From: UBA7672 sp047601145
GTDB taxonomy: Bacteria; Pseudomonadota; Alphaproteobacteria; Caulobacterales; Hyphomonadaceae
Direction: 5' to 3'
Assembly: GCA_047601145.1 (NCBI GenBank)
Contig: JASGJW010000001.1
Span: 310,001-374,000 of the forward strand
Length of the DNA: 64,000 bases
Under the pieces are notes generated by a model. The model did not search any database and had not been told where the DNA came from. It was given only the letters and a program-made list of their open reading frames with translations. The translations under genes and the position numbers were made by a program. Of the stretch, positions 1 to 8,416 are shown piece after piece. Position 1 is the first letter of the stretch; each line of letters starts with the position of its first letter.

Positions 1-1
1 A

Positions 2-136
2 ACGATCAGGATGGCGGATTATACCTATGTGATGGAGAATGGCCGCATCATTGAGCACGGCTCACACGATGACCTCATCGCTGCAGGCGGCAAATATGCC
101 GATCTCTTCGAAAAGCAAGCGCAGAACTACCGTTAG
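2..136 (+). CDS. ABC transporter ATP-binding protein, C-terminal end (partial)
   Basis: Only the last 44 codons are in the window. They read as the tail of an ABC exporter nucleotide-binding domain: the stretch ADYTYVMENGRIIEHGSHDD matches the post-H-loop region in which the strand V-hyphobic-x-x-G-R-I-x-E-x-G is followed by a GGKYADLF helix. This form is typical of fused membrane/ATPase exporters, but the membrane part lies outside the window. It is followed 14 bases later by a broken glycosyltransferase on the same strand, so it probably belongs to the polysaccharide locus. It could instead export the lasso peptide made by the facing operon, which has no exporter of its own here. Confidence 0.75.
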   Translation, partial: TIRMADYTYVMENGRIIEHGSHDDLIAAGGKYADLFEKQAQNYR

Positions 137-150
137 CTTCGCCGACTGAA

Positions 151-1421
151 ATGCCCGCATCATCAAGCCTCAGCAAAACGTCGGCCCGGCCACACATTGT
201 GGCCGCAACGAGTGCGCGCGTCGTTTATGGGAACGAACGTGCCTTACGGGACGCCCTGATTGCATTCAAGACGAGCGGGCACGATGTCGACCTGGTCTGC
301 CGGCACGAGCCGTGGAATGATCACATTCGTGATTTCTTCGCTTCAACCGCCGACAAGATAACGCGTTCGGCGATGTGCGAATTCCCGCTTCGCGGATACT
401 ACGTGAAATTCGTTCTCGAACTCATCCCGCGCTATGCACGTGCGAACTTCGATCTCTTCCGCCTGATCTCCCGGGCCAGGCGCGACAAGAAACCGGTCGT
501 CTTTCTCGTCGGGGACTCTGACGCGCTCATCACCTATAATTTCTTGCTTGTTGCACTTGGCGTTCCGGTCGTATTTCGGTGCGGCGCTGCACCGCCGACG
601 CACAACCTTCTGCGACGGCTTCTGATTGGAATCATGAAGATGACAACGACGCAGTACGTGGTGGACAGCGACTACATGCAGAATGTCCTTACGGGACACG
701 ACATAGCGGCTGATAGGATCGAGGTTCTCAGACCGATGCCTCCGCTTCGAGGGCCGGCATGATCCACGCCTCCTCAGATCCGTTCATTGGCCAGGAATAG
801 TCACGCAGAGACGAGCCGTCGTACATGACGAATGCCGAGCCCGTGCAGTTTCTCTATGTCGGTCAAGTCCGTCGCGAGAAAGGCGTTGAAGACATTGTTT
901 CGGCGGCGCGCGTGCTCCTCGATCAGCCCCTTCCCTTTCGCATCAGTATTGCCGGATCGGTGGCCGGCTGGGCGCACGATAGGTTTGCCCCCGAGCTGGC
1001 GGCGCGCGTTGAAGCGGACGCCGACCTCAGCGCCGTTATCACGTTCCTCGGCAATATCGAGAATGTGGATAAGATCTATCAGGCGCATCAGGTTCACCTC
1101 GCGCCTTCGCTTTTTGAAGAGCCATATGGCCTTGTGATTGTCGAAGCCAAGCAGAATGCGCGTCCGTCGATCGTCTATCCAAGAGGGGGGATGATCGAAC
1201 TGATTGACCACGGCGAAGACGGGTTGATCTGCAAGACTGCGACAGTCGAACAGCTAGTTGCTGCAATGCTGCTGTTCCTGAAAAATCCTGCGTCGATCTC
1301 GAAAATGGGCGATCAGGCCAAGGCCTCTCTCGAAAGACTGGGCCTGGTAAGAGACCAGTTCAATGCGCGATGGGCCGATATCGCCGCACGTGCGGCGAAA
1401 ACAGGTCGTCGGCGCGCCTAG
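151..1421 (+). pseudogene. Broken GT4-family glycosyltransferase
   Basis: Two open segments together make one GT-B glycosyltransferase of about 400 residues. The first (151-762) has the N-terminal Rossmann half, with a donor-independent fold and a linker helix. The second (825-1421) starts with FLYVGQVRREKGVED and has the GT4 nucleotide-sugar motif EPYGLVIVE, then GGMIELIDHGEDGLIC. The halves are in different frames: frame 1 stops with TGA at 760-762, and the frame of the second half has a TAG at 798-800. At least a frameshift and a nonsense change would be needed to separate them. A two-protein arrangement is possible, because an ATGA overlap occurs at 759-762, but that ATG runs into the TAG within 14 codons. 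Likely role if intact: sugar transfer in exopolysaccharide assembly. Confidence 0.65.
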
Positions 1422-1633
1422 CGCTTCAAGCGCCTGGACGTCTTGCCTGCCATAGCCGAAAATCATCTTCCCTGATCGATCGCGCCCGGTTTCTGGTCCC
1501 AGGGGCGCGAAGATGCTGTGAATGAGCTGGCTTATTGCTCGTTCAAACTCCGGGTAGAGCCCTCCATCCCAAGACGACATGGCCGAATCGCCGTCCAATC
1601 CCCGACGGGCACGCGGACAAGGCTTTTTGGGGC

Positions 1634-2356
1634 ATGGAATTTCTTCGGCCGGAAAACGCACCAGCGCGAAACGCTGGCGGCGAACAGGGGCCTTCTGATG
1701 CAGCCGGTGGCGCACCCGATGCGGCCAGCGCCCGCCATGCGCCGCGATATTTCAATCACCTCGTCATCGACGGCTTCTTGCCTGGGGACCTGCGCGAGGC
1801 GCTCCTTCTTTATGCATTGGACAATTGCGAGGCGTTCGTTCCAACATCCGTTTCGCGCCATCGGTATGCCGACCACGCGGCCGATGCCGAAACCCGGCGA
1901 TCCTGGTATTGCCCGTATGGTCTTGGTGACCTGACCTCGCCATTCAAGGAAGCGGTCAGGTCAGGTCTGCTTCCGAAGACACGTTCACTCGGCATCCCTG
2001 AATTCACGATTTCAAGCCTGGAATACGAACTCGTCGCTCATCGCGACGGGAGCTTCTTTCGGCGTCATATCGACACCGCGACGCAGTCTGCACGCGACAG
2101 CATGAAAAGCGATCGCGTCGTGACAGCGGTTTACTACTTCCACGATATGCCCAAACAATTCACTGGCGGTGAACTGGCGCTTGCGCCTCTCGGGCAAGGC
2201 GCACCCAAACTGATCGAACCCGCCAACAACAGGCTCGTGGCGTTTCCATCCTTTGTGCCGCACGAGGTGCTGCCCGTGGTTTGCCCGGTCAACGATTTTT
2301 CGCATGCGCGTTTTGCGGTGAATATCTGGCTTCATCGAGCAAGACGAGCCGCCTAG
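1634..2356 (+). CDS. 2OG-Fe(II) oxygenase, prolyl 4-hydroxylase type
   Basis: The protein has the double-stranded beta-helix signature of prolyl-4-hydroxylase-like dioxygenases. The first iron ligands are the HID of the stretch GSFFRRHIDTAT, the distal His is in AFPSFVPHEVLPV, and the 2-oxoglutarate-binding Arg is in HARFAVNIWL. It would hydroxylate a peptide or protein side chain using 2-oxoglutarate, iron and oxygen. The ATG at 1634 gives about 240 residues, the usual size. The frame is open further upstream to a TTG at 1535, but that extension looks non-coding in composition. It converges with the lasso-peptide operon, so a role in tailoring a peptide is conceivable but unproven. The alternative is an unrelated protein hydroxylase. 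Confidence 0.8.
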   Translation: MEFLRPENAPARNAGGEQGPSDAAGGAPDAASARHAPRYFNHLVIDGFLPGDLREALLLYALDNCEAFVPTSVSRHRYADHAADAETRRSWYCPYGLGDLTSPFKEAVRSGLLPKTRSLGIPEFTISSLEYELVAHRDGSFFRRHIDTATQSARDSMKSDRVVTAVYYFHDMPKQFTGGELALAPLGQGAPKLIEPANNRLVAFPSFVPHEVLPVVCPVNDFSHARFAVNIWLHRARRAA

Positions 2357-2407
2357 CGATATCACCACTCAAAGGCCCCTCTTGCCCGAGTGGCGATCGT
2401 GGCCCGC

Positions 2408-4384
2408 CTAATGTGCAACCTCGCGCGCAAACACATTCCGTCTCAGATACTCGGTCAGCAAAATCTCGGATCCCATCCGAGAAACGTGGTTTGTATCGGC
2501 GTAGAAAAGCGCGCGCCCATCGGAGGTCGGGCAGACGGGCGAACACAGGAACTCCCCGGTTGGCAAAACTTCAGCACCAAGGTTTTTGCCCGACCTGAGC
2601 ATCGCATTGGGACGTTTGTTCATCGCACGATACTCTTCAAGTGTTGGGCCAAGCGGCACAGTCTGACCAAGGCGATCTCGAAGTATCAGCGCATTCGGCA
2701 AATAGAATGGAAGCGTCGGCACGTCTTCGAGAACGACGACCCGCTTGCCGGCCGCGACGAGCGTTCGAACTGTTTTTCGGTAAAGCTCGGCAAAGTGATC
2801 TTCTGTAAATCCAACGATAGGCCGTGGATTGCCCAGATAGTTTTTTTCGTCGCGGTTATAGTAGAGAGACCACAGACCAGCCAGCAACACCACCGATATG
2901 CTCTTGTCCTCCAGGAGTGATCGGAAGACGAATTCTCGTTGCCGCCCGCAGGTTGTGTCTGTTTCGACTGGCAGCAACGGCGGACACCCCCCAGCATGAA
3001 AAACATAGCCAGCTAGGTTCTCGTCGGCTGCAGCGCGGCCAACGCCCCAAGCGGCTGCCATCGCATGTGAATCACCAACGAGAGCAAATGAGGGCGTCTG
3101 CCCCGCCACACCTAGCCGGCATCTGTTATAGACGGTGCCCTCTGGGACCTCACAGTCCGGCAGATCGCCCAACTGGGCCGTGACGAGCAGCGCCTGCAGG
3201 CTCGGTCTAAAACGATCTGGAATGCCAGACAAAGCCATCACTCCGGCGGCAGAAATGACGAAGATCGCCGACGTAACAATAGTCCCGATCCAGACGGTTC
3301 GTGACGCCACCCTGCTTCGTTCTCTGAAGGGTCTTTCTATAAATTGGAGAGACAGGAAGCCGGCGATGATCGAAATCCCGGCGGCGATGAGTTCATACGC
3401 AAGTGTGGCGTGATTGTACGCAGCCGTCAGGAAGGTTGCACCGCACAGGAGCGGCCAATGCCAAAGATAAATCGAATATGACGCAAGCCCGACCTTAACC
3501 GAAACGGGGTTGGCGATCAGCTTGTGGATCACGGTTTGCCTGTTCTCGCCGACAATGATCAGCCCTAATGTTCCAAGGCACACCGGCAACGCTGCAAGGC
3601 CTGGAAAGGGCGTCTCTGGCGTATAAAGGAAGATCGGCGCGATCATCGCTGAAGCGGCTGCAATAGATATTGCAAGAACTGCAAGTCCTGGAAGCTGCAC
3701 GCCGCGTCCCATACGCAGCGCCGCCAGCGATCCCAGACCCAACTCCCACAAGCGTGAGGGCAGCATGTAGAAAGCGAAGGCCGGCATCCGGTCGACTGCA
3801 TAGACCGCGAAGGCAAGCGAGGCGGCCGACAGGAGAAATATCGCACTGCCGCGATGGCGCGCGAACCACAGGGTTGCCACGAGCGCAACGACCGGCATCA
3901 CCAGATAGAACTGCTCTTCAACGCCAAGCGACCAGGTATGCAGCAACGGGGTCTCTTGTGGCGTTGCCGCGAAATAGTCGTTCGTCGATCGCCAGAAGTA
4001 GATGTTCGAGACGAACGCCAGTGTCGAAACGATGCTGGCCGAAAGTCCAGCAAAGCTCGATGGCAGGTAGAAGATCGCACCGAATATGAAGGTCACGAGC
4101 AGGACCACGAACAACGCCGGCAGAATTCTGCGGGCGCGGCGTTCATAAAAGCGCGCGAACTTGAAGACACCCTGGTCGAGTTCGGAAAAGATGATCCGCG
4201 AAATGAGATATCCCGAGATCACAAAGAATATGTCGACGCCGACATAGCCGCCGGAGAAGGCCGGCACGCGCGCATGATGCAGGACGACGGACAGGACCGC
4301 GATCGCGCGAAGCCCATCTATGTCCGGACGATAAGCCGACGTTCCCTGCCCCACTTTTTCCCCCGGGCTCGAAGTACGGATCAT
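2408..4384 (-). CDS. Acyltransferase-3 / SGNH-domain O-acyltransferase (OafA-like)
   Basis: The N-terminal 400 residues are an acyltransferase-3 membrane domain of about ten helices. It opens with YRPDIDGLRAIAVLSVVLHH and contains the GYVGVDIFFVISGYLIS and FYERRARRILPAL motifs that define the family. The C-terminal part is a periplasmic SGNH hydrolase-like domain, with the nucleophile in FALVGDSHAMAAA and the Asp/His pair in ADTNHVSRMGS. Such fusions move acetyl or other acyl groups across the membrane onto surface polysaccharide. The ATG at 4384 puts the start just before the conserved block; an upstream start would overlap the kinase gene. It is the last gene in the lasso operon direction, 46 bases after the kinase. 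It may serve the surrounding polysaccharide genes, or acylate the peptide. Confidence 0.85.
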   Translation of the reverse strand: MIRTSSPGEKVGQGTSAYRPDIDGLRAIAVLSVVLHHARVPAFSGGYVGVDIFFVISGYLISRIIFSELDQGVFKFARFYERRARRILPALFVVLLVTFIFGAIFYLPSSFAGLSASIVSTLAFVSNIYFWRSTNDYFAATPQETPLLHTWSLGVEEQFYLVMPVVALVATLWFARHRGSAIFLLSAASLAFAVYAVDRMPAFAFYMLPSRLWELGLGSLAALRMGRGVQLPGLAVLAISIAAASAMIAPIFLYTPETPFPGLAALPVCLGTLGLIIVGENRQTVIHKLIANPVSVKVGLASYSIYLWHWPLLCGATFLTAAYNHATLAYELIAAGISIIAGFLSLQFIERPFRERSRVASRTVWIGTIVTSAIFVISAAGVMALSGIPDRFRPSLQALLVTAQLGDLPDCEVPEGTVYNRCRLGVAGQTPSFALVGDSHAMAAAWGVGRAAADENLAGYVFHAGGCPPLLPVETDTTCGRQREFVFRSLLEDKSISVVLLAGLWSLYYNRDEKNYLGNPRPIVGFTEDHFAELYRKTVRTLVAAGKRVVVLEDVPTLPFYLPNALILRDRLGQTVPLGPTLEEYRAMNKRPNAMLRSGKNLGAEVLPTGEFLCSPVCPTSDGRALFYADTNHVSRMGSEILLTEYLRRNVFAREVAH

Positions 4385-4430
4385 AACCACGCCGGCAATC
4401 AGAACGGAACCCAAACCGGTCGCCGCCCGC

Positions 4431-5339
4431 TCAGGCCTTCCGGGACTGTGGCCCGTCTTCCACGCTGGCAAGCAGCTCAGCTACGTCCGGGAGCCGATCG
4501 ATCGTATGCGGCACATAAAGCCTTGCGATCTCGATCCGGTTCGCAATTCCGGCGGCCTGAGCGAAGAAATGCTTGTGCTCCCCCGGCAACATCTTGCGGG
4601 CGGCAAACCGAACCACATAGGCGAACTGGATCAGCGTCTTCAACGCCTCGGCCCGCGTCAGCGGCTCGATATGCATGCGTTCGGCGCGTCGTAGCTCGTA
4701 AAGCGCGCGGGTTGGAACACGGGCCTCGCCAAGCTCGCGCGCCAGACGCACCTGATGCTTGGGAAAGTTTGGCGCGGGCGCCGGCATCAGCTTCGCGCCG
4801 ACATCCTTCGAGAGGATGAGCGCTTCTGAAGACAGTTTGAGCTGCGGGAAAGCTGGAAAGATTTCGGCGCGATCATCGAAGGCGACAAGATCATCGCTCA
4901 ATAACGAAACTTCGCCATGCTGGAGCAAGGCCGCGGCCAGCGTCGACTTCCCCGCACCCTTATCGCCCAGAAAGCCAAAGCTTCTCTTCCCGAAGCGAAC
5001 GGCGCTGCCATGCAACACGAAGCGTCCTTTGAGATGGAGCAATAGCCCCATGACGGGCCCAAGGAGCGGCAGGGCGAGCATGAGAGGATTGCTGCCCGGC
5101 GCCGGCTCGATCGCGATGTCGTTTTCGCCGGCTATTACATAAGCGCCGACACCGGGATAAACGAACGTCTGGCGCGCCTCCGAGAAATGATGAAAGGACG
5201 CCGCAGCGCCCGCGATCAAGCCAAGGGGCTTCAGCCTAATTTCGAGATCGCAGGCGCCCTCGCCGGCAGGAGCAGCCGTCAGTTCGGGAAGCTCGAGTTC
5301 GGACCGGATCGACAAGCCGAAGGCCTGATATGCGAACAT
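4431..5339 (-). CDS. HPr-kinase-like protein, putative lasso-peptide kinase
   Basis: The 302-residue protein resembles the catalytic domain of HPr kinase. It has HGSAV (residue 110), a P-loop GDKGAGKST (about 125-133) and the acidic pair SDD (148-150) that binds magnesium in this family. The N-terminal regulatory domain of true HPr kinase is absent. Shortened HPrK homologues next to lasso cyclases, such as ThcoK, phosphorylate the C-terminal Ser of the precursor. The precursor encoded at the head of this operon does end in Ser, which fits. The gene starts 8 bases after the cyclase stop, so it is co-transcribed with it. A generic HPrK-like ATPase of unknown target remains possible. Confidence 0.8.
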   Translation of the reverse strand: MFAYQAFGLSIRSELELPELTAAPAGEGACDLEIRLKPLGLIAGAAASFHHFSEARQTFVYPGVGAYVIAGENDIAIEPAPGSNPLMLALPLLGPVMGLLLHLKGRFVLHGSAVRFGKRSFGFLGDKGAGKSTLAAALLQHGEVSLLSDDLVAFDDRAEIFPAFPQLKLSSEALILSKDVGAKLMPAPAPNFPKHQVRLARELGEARVPTRALYELRRAERMHIEPLTRAEALKTLIQFAYVVRFAARKMLPGEHKHFFAQAAGIANRIEIARLYVPHTIDRLPDVAELLASVEDGPQSRKA

Positions 5340-5347
5340 TCACCGCC

Positions 5348-7243
5348 TCAGTTTTCGCGTTCGAGTGGGGCGTTCGGGCGCGCGCCCGCAGAGCGGCGCG
5401 CAGCAAACCACACGCCCAGCATGGCGCCGCGCCAAACGAGCGCCGCTGCATTTGCACGCACGGGTCCATCGGGATGGTCTAGCGCCGCGATCAGTTCAAG
5501 AAATGCTTCGCGTGAGATGAACCGCTCCAAGTCGGAATTCCCGCTCGCGCCAAGCGCCCGGAGCGTATCCAGGTCAAGGCGCAGACCACGAACAAAGTGG
5601 GTCGAGAACTCCAGCTTGTCGGATCTTTGCCTGATCCTCTCGGGAAGGATGCCTTTCATGGCCGAACGTATCAACGCGCGCGTATGACCGCCAGACAGCT
5701 TGGCGGTCCCCGGAAAACGCAGACAGAGCTCCACCACGCGCTGATCCCAGAAGGGAACCCGGCTTTCAAGGCCATGGGAGCGGGAGATATGACTCAATGT
5801 CTCAAGCGCGTAAGCCTGCTGAGGCGAGGACAGGACCCACTCCTGGTGCGCGCGCTCGGTTTTGAAGTATTGGGCATCGGACCGGAAGAAGGGCGCATGG
5901 CGCTTATGGGCTGCATCATCGCGCCATCGGCTCGCCAACAGTTCGGGCGCCGAATGATCCTCGCGCCTTTTGCGTGCGAACCTTATTATGCGCCGGCTGG
6001 CGCGCGCGAATGGACCGCGTCCGTGATAGGCAAAATAGCTCGCGGCGATCGAGAAGGCATTGCCTCCCTGTCGTGACGCAAGCGCTGCAATCTCCTTTCG
6101 CAGCTGTCCCCACTTTCCCGCGCGGGCAAGTTCATGCAGCCACCCCGTCCCGTGCGAGATGACCTCGTCCCCGCCATGCCCATCGAGGACGCTGTCAAAG
6201 CCTCCAGCGGCAACGGCCTGGTAGGCGTGATCCATCAGCGGCAGCCCGGGGCCAAGAAATGGCCCGTCCTGGGCGGCAAGCATACGCGGCAAGGCTGACA
6301 TGGGGCGATAGTGTGGAACGCTCACAAAGAGGGGCGTGATGTGGCCGTCGGCAAGCACGGTCTCGATAAAGCTTCGCTCGCTTTCTTGCGGTGTGTCGTC
6401 GAAAACGATCGATACAGCTGTAAGGTCCGGCCTTGCCTGGCTGACAAGCGCATTGCGCGCAAGACAACAGATGGAGGAGGAATCAAGCCCGCCGCTCAGA
6501 AAGGCTGCCGCTCGCCGCTCAGGCAGACGTGCGCGGACCGCTTCCCCCAGAGCATCTCTCAGTTCTTCGATCTGCAACGTGTCGGATACGGGACCGATCG
6601 ATGCGAACGACCAATAGCTTTCAACGGAAACACCCTCTCGCCCGAGGTAAAGTGAATGAGCGGGCGGAAGGCGCCGGATATCAGCATAGGGCGTGCTGGC
6701 GAGGTCCGTGATCAGCCCGGCCGAGAAATCAACGATCCATGGATCGTTGATTTCAAGTTGCGCTAATCCCGTGTCCGCCGCCAGCGCCCCCATCGTGCTT
6801 GCGAAGCGAAAGCCTTGCTTCAGCGCGCGGTAGTAGAATGGTTTTACGCCAAACCTGTCGCGTGCGCAGAAAAGCGCGTTGGCCGCGCGATCCCAGACGG
6901 CGAACGCAAAATCGCCGATGAGCTTTTGCGGAGAGGCGCTGCCCCATTCTTTATAGGCAGCAGCGATAAGCGAAGCCTCGCCTGTGGACCGTGAAAGGCT
7001 GAGGAGACTGCAAAGCTCTTCGCGATTGTCGAGGCGCGCATCAGACACGACGACAAAGCGATCATCGACATGCCGGGACGATCCGCCTGAAGACCCTGAC
7101 CGAGCGCCAAGCGCCACTCGTCCTTCCTGCCAGGCGTAGATGTCTCCGCCAGGAGGCGCATCGATCGCGCGGAGCATCTGTTCTGCGGCGCGTGGCGCCG
7201 CCAGGAAGGGTGAATTGGAAACCAGGCCGGCAATGGCCTTCAT
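5348..7243 (-). CDS. Lasso peptide cyclase (asparagine synthetase homologue), system 1 protein C
   Basis: This is a 631-residue asparagine-synthetase-B-like protein with an N-terminal Ntn-type domain and a C-terminal ATP-pyrophosphatase domain. The PP-loop is SGGLDS at 250-255, and GHGGDE follows near 355. The N terminus reads MKAIAGLVSN, without the catalytic Cys2 of true asparagine synthetases, so it cannot use glutamine. That is the normal state of lasso cyclases. Its job would be to adenylate the side chain of core Asp9 and close the ring onto the core N terminus. Its ATG overlaps the B2 stop as ATGA at 7240-7243, which implies translational coupling. Confidence 0.92.
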   Translation of the reverse strand: MKAIAGLVSNSPFLAAPRAAEQMLRAIDAPPGGDIYAWQEGRVALGARSGSSGGSSRHVDDRFVVVSDARLDNREELCSLLSLSRSTGEASLIAAAYKEWGSASPQKLIGDFAFAVWDRAANALFCARDRFGVKPFYYRALKQGFRFASTMGALAADTGLAQLEINDPWIVDFSAGLITDLASTPYADIRRLPPAHSLYLGREGVSVESYWSFASIGPVSDTLQIEELRDALGEAVRARLPERRAAAFLSGGLDSSSICCLARNALVSQARPDLTAVSIVFDDTPQESERSFIETVLADGHITPLFVSVPHYRPMSALPRMLAAQDGPFLGPGLPLMDHAYQAVAAGGFDSVLDGHGGDEVISHGTGWLHELARAGKWGQLRKEIAALASRQGGNAFSIAASYFAYHGRGPFARASRRIIRFARKRREDHSAPELLASRWRDDAAHKRHAPFFRSDAQYFKTERAHQEWVLSSPQQAYALETLSHISRSHGLESRVPFWDQRVVELCLRFPGTAKLSGGHTRALIRSAMKGILPERIRQRSDKLEFSTHFVRGLRLDLDTLRALGASGNSDLERFISREAFLELIAALDHPDGPVRANAAALVWRGAMLGVWFAARRSAGARPNAPLEREN

Positions 7244-7668
7244 GATGAGGCAAGCGGATCGAGATCCGTGAGGACTTTATAGGCCGCGAGCGACTTCTCA
7301 TCGCCGCCGAGAATGACGCGGTCATCGTGGAGGAGCCAGGCATGCGCGGCGAAGCGCTTGTTCTCGGCCGGCTTTACACCAACGCGGATCGTTGAGGGAT
7401 GGCCGTATATTTGGAGCAGGTAGCGCGCCGCAGCTGCCTGCGTCAGACATGTGGCGCCCGGCACGAAGCGAGCAACCCGACCGACAACGGACGCGATCTG
7501 CGCCGGCGTCCGCGAGGAATGGCGCGACTTTTTAGGATGCGCGGCAGCAATCTTTCGGAAGGAGAGAAATGTCAGCGTCGCGCGAACCCTGACCAGCGTG
7601 AAGAACGCACGCAGATAAAGGCGCTGATCGGATGGAGAAAGCCGGAAGAACTTAACCAGCGGGCGCAT
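7240..7668 (-). CDS. Lasso peptide leader protease, system 1 protein B2
   Basis: This 142-residue protein has the transglutaminase-like cysteine-protease fold of stand-alone lasso B2 proteins. The catalytic Cys is in PGATCLTQA (about residue 74), the His in AAHAWLL (about 109), and an acidic residue follows in HDDRVILGG. It removes the leader peptide, probably after the RRE protein encoded upstream has delivered the precursor. I use the ATG at 7668; an in-frame GTG at 7677 is an alternative. Either start overlaps the end of B1, and the stop overlaps the start of C, so B1-B2-C are tightly coupled. Confidence 0.9.
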   Translation of the reverse strand: MRPLVKFFRLSPSDQRLYLRAFFTLVRVRATLTFLSFRKIAAAHPKKSRHSSRTPAQIASVVGRVARFVPGATCLTQAAAARYLLQIYGHPSTIRVGVKPAENKRFAAHAWLLHDDRVILGGDEKSLAAYKVLTDLDPLASS

Positions 7669-7945
7669 CGACAACACGCGCGAGCCGCGCGCCGATCAGT
7701 TTATCGATCAGCTTGGCCACGTCCGGTCGGCATTTTTCAACGGAGACTACGAAATTCGCTGCGACGGCGGCGCAGACATCGTCGAGCGATGAGGGCTGCT
7801 CGATTGCCTTCCAGACCACGGCGCCGGTGCGATTTAGACTGAAATAGACATTGCGCTCGAGATCAAGCAGCGCAGCTCCGCCATCGACCTCGCTCATCGC
7901 AACAGAGTCCGAGGCAACTATCTTGGCGTTCTCGATGTCGGGCAT
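7652..7945 (-). CDS. PqqD-like RiPP recognition element, system 1 protein B1
   Basis: This 97-residue protein has the PqqD/RRE fold pattern: GGAALLDLERNVYFSLNRTG, then AVVWKAIEQPSSLDDVCAAV with the wing and helices that hold a leader peptide. In split lasso systems this protein binds the conserved YxxPxL part of the leader and presents the precursor to the protease. The precursor found upstream has exactly that motif. The gene begins 75 bases after the precursor stop, beyond an intrinsic terminator, so it would be expressed at a lower level than the precursor. Confidence 0.9.
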   Translation of the reverse strand: MPDIENAKIVASDSVAMSEVDGGAALLDLERNVYFSLNRTGAVVWKAIEQPSSLDDVCAAVAANFVVSVEKCRPDVAKLIDKLIGARLARVVDAPAG

Positions 7946-7982
7946 ACTGCACGCGACGCTTGGCGCGTCTTCAAAAATGCAA

Positions 7983-8008
7983 AAGGGGCGGCTGTTCAGC
8001 CGCCCCTT
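7983..8008 (-). terminator. Intrinsic terminator between lasso precursor and B1
   Basis: A perfect 11-bp stem (7983-7993 paired with 7998-8008, GC-rich core) encloses a 4-base loop. Read on the minus strand, the stem is followed by TTTTGCATTTTT. It sits in the 75-base gap between precursor A and B1. This placement is typical of RiPP operons, where partial termination yields many precursor transcripts for few enzyme transcripts. Confidence 0.85.
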
Positions 8009-8020
8009 CGCTAAACGATC

Positions 8021-8164
8021 TTACGAGAAGGTCAGGTTTTCGAACGGGGTTTCGGTCGGGAAGCTGGCATCAAGCCTGCGGCCGCGCGACATGCCCTGCG
8101 TGATTTCTTCGAACGAGCCGATCTCGGTCAGCTCGGGCGCTTCGTATTCAGTTCTCGTGTCCAC
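8021..8164 (-). CDS. Lasso peptide precursor, system 1 protein A
   Basis: From a GTG at 8164 this encodes 47 residues. The leader, MDTRTEYEAPELTEIG followed by SFEEITQ, fits the YxxPxLxxxGxxxxxT leader motif residue for residue (Y7, P10, L12, G16, T22). Cleavage two residues after Thr would free a 24-residue core that begins GMSRGRRLD and ends FENLTFS. Gly1 and Asp9 would form a nine-residue macrolactam ring. The last residue is Ser, matching the kinase downstream. A GGAG seven bases before the GTG favours this start. An in-frame ATG at 8188 would add eight residues but lies upstream of the transcription start predicted from the -10 box. Confidence 0.88.
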   Translation of the reverse strand: MDTRTEYEAPELTEIGSFEEITQGMSRGRRLDASFPTETPFENLTFS

Positions 8165-8190
8165 AGCCCATCTCCATTTCCGTTGCATTT

Positions 8191-8218
8191 ACTATAGCTG
8201 TTCCAGTCAATCGTACAA
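8191..8218 (-). promoter_or_regulatory. Putative sigma-70-type promoter of the lasso operon
   Basis: On the minus strand a TATAGT (8196-8191, five of six matches to the -10 consensus) lies 16 bases after TTGTAC (8218-8213, a weak -35). The expected start point is near 8184, giving a leader of about 20 bases. That leader contains the GGAG at 8175-8172 before the GTG start. The -35 match is poor, so this is a suggestion only. Confidence 0.4.
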
Positions 8219-8416
8219 GTCATTGGGCAGACAACTCGCGGCTATTCTGGGTCCCGCTCATCTCTGCCTAACCTCGGTGCAGGACCTTGCCTGCGCGCCT
8301 GTCTCCTCAACATCCGCGCAACAGACCCTGGCCCCGGTCCAGATCTTTCCCCCGTTGTCTCCCCCCTTGTCCCCACCCCGCCAACTGACGGGGAATTTGC
8401 CAATAGAATCCGCTCT

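Noticed and set aside
3854..4819. Long plus-strand open frame over the acyltransferase and kinase genes
   Set aside because: It is antisense to two well-supported genes, Arg-rich, and shows no family features; it is a high-GC shadow frame.
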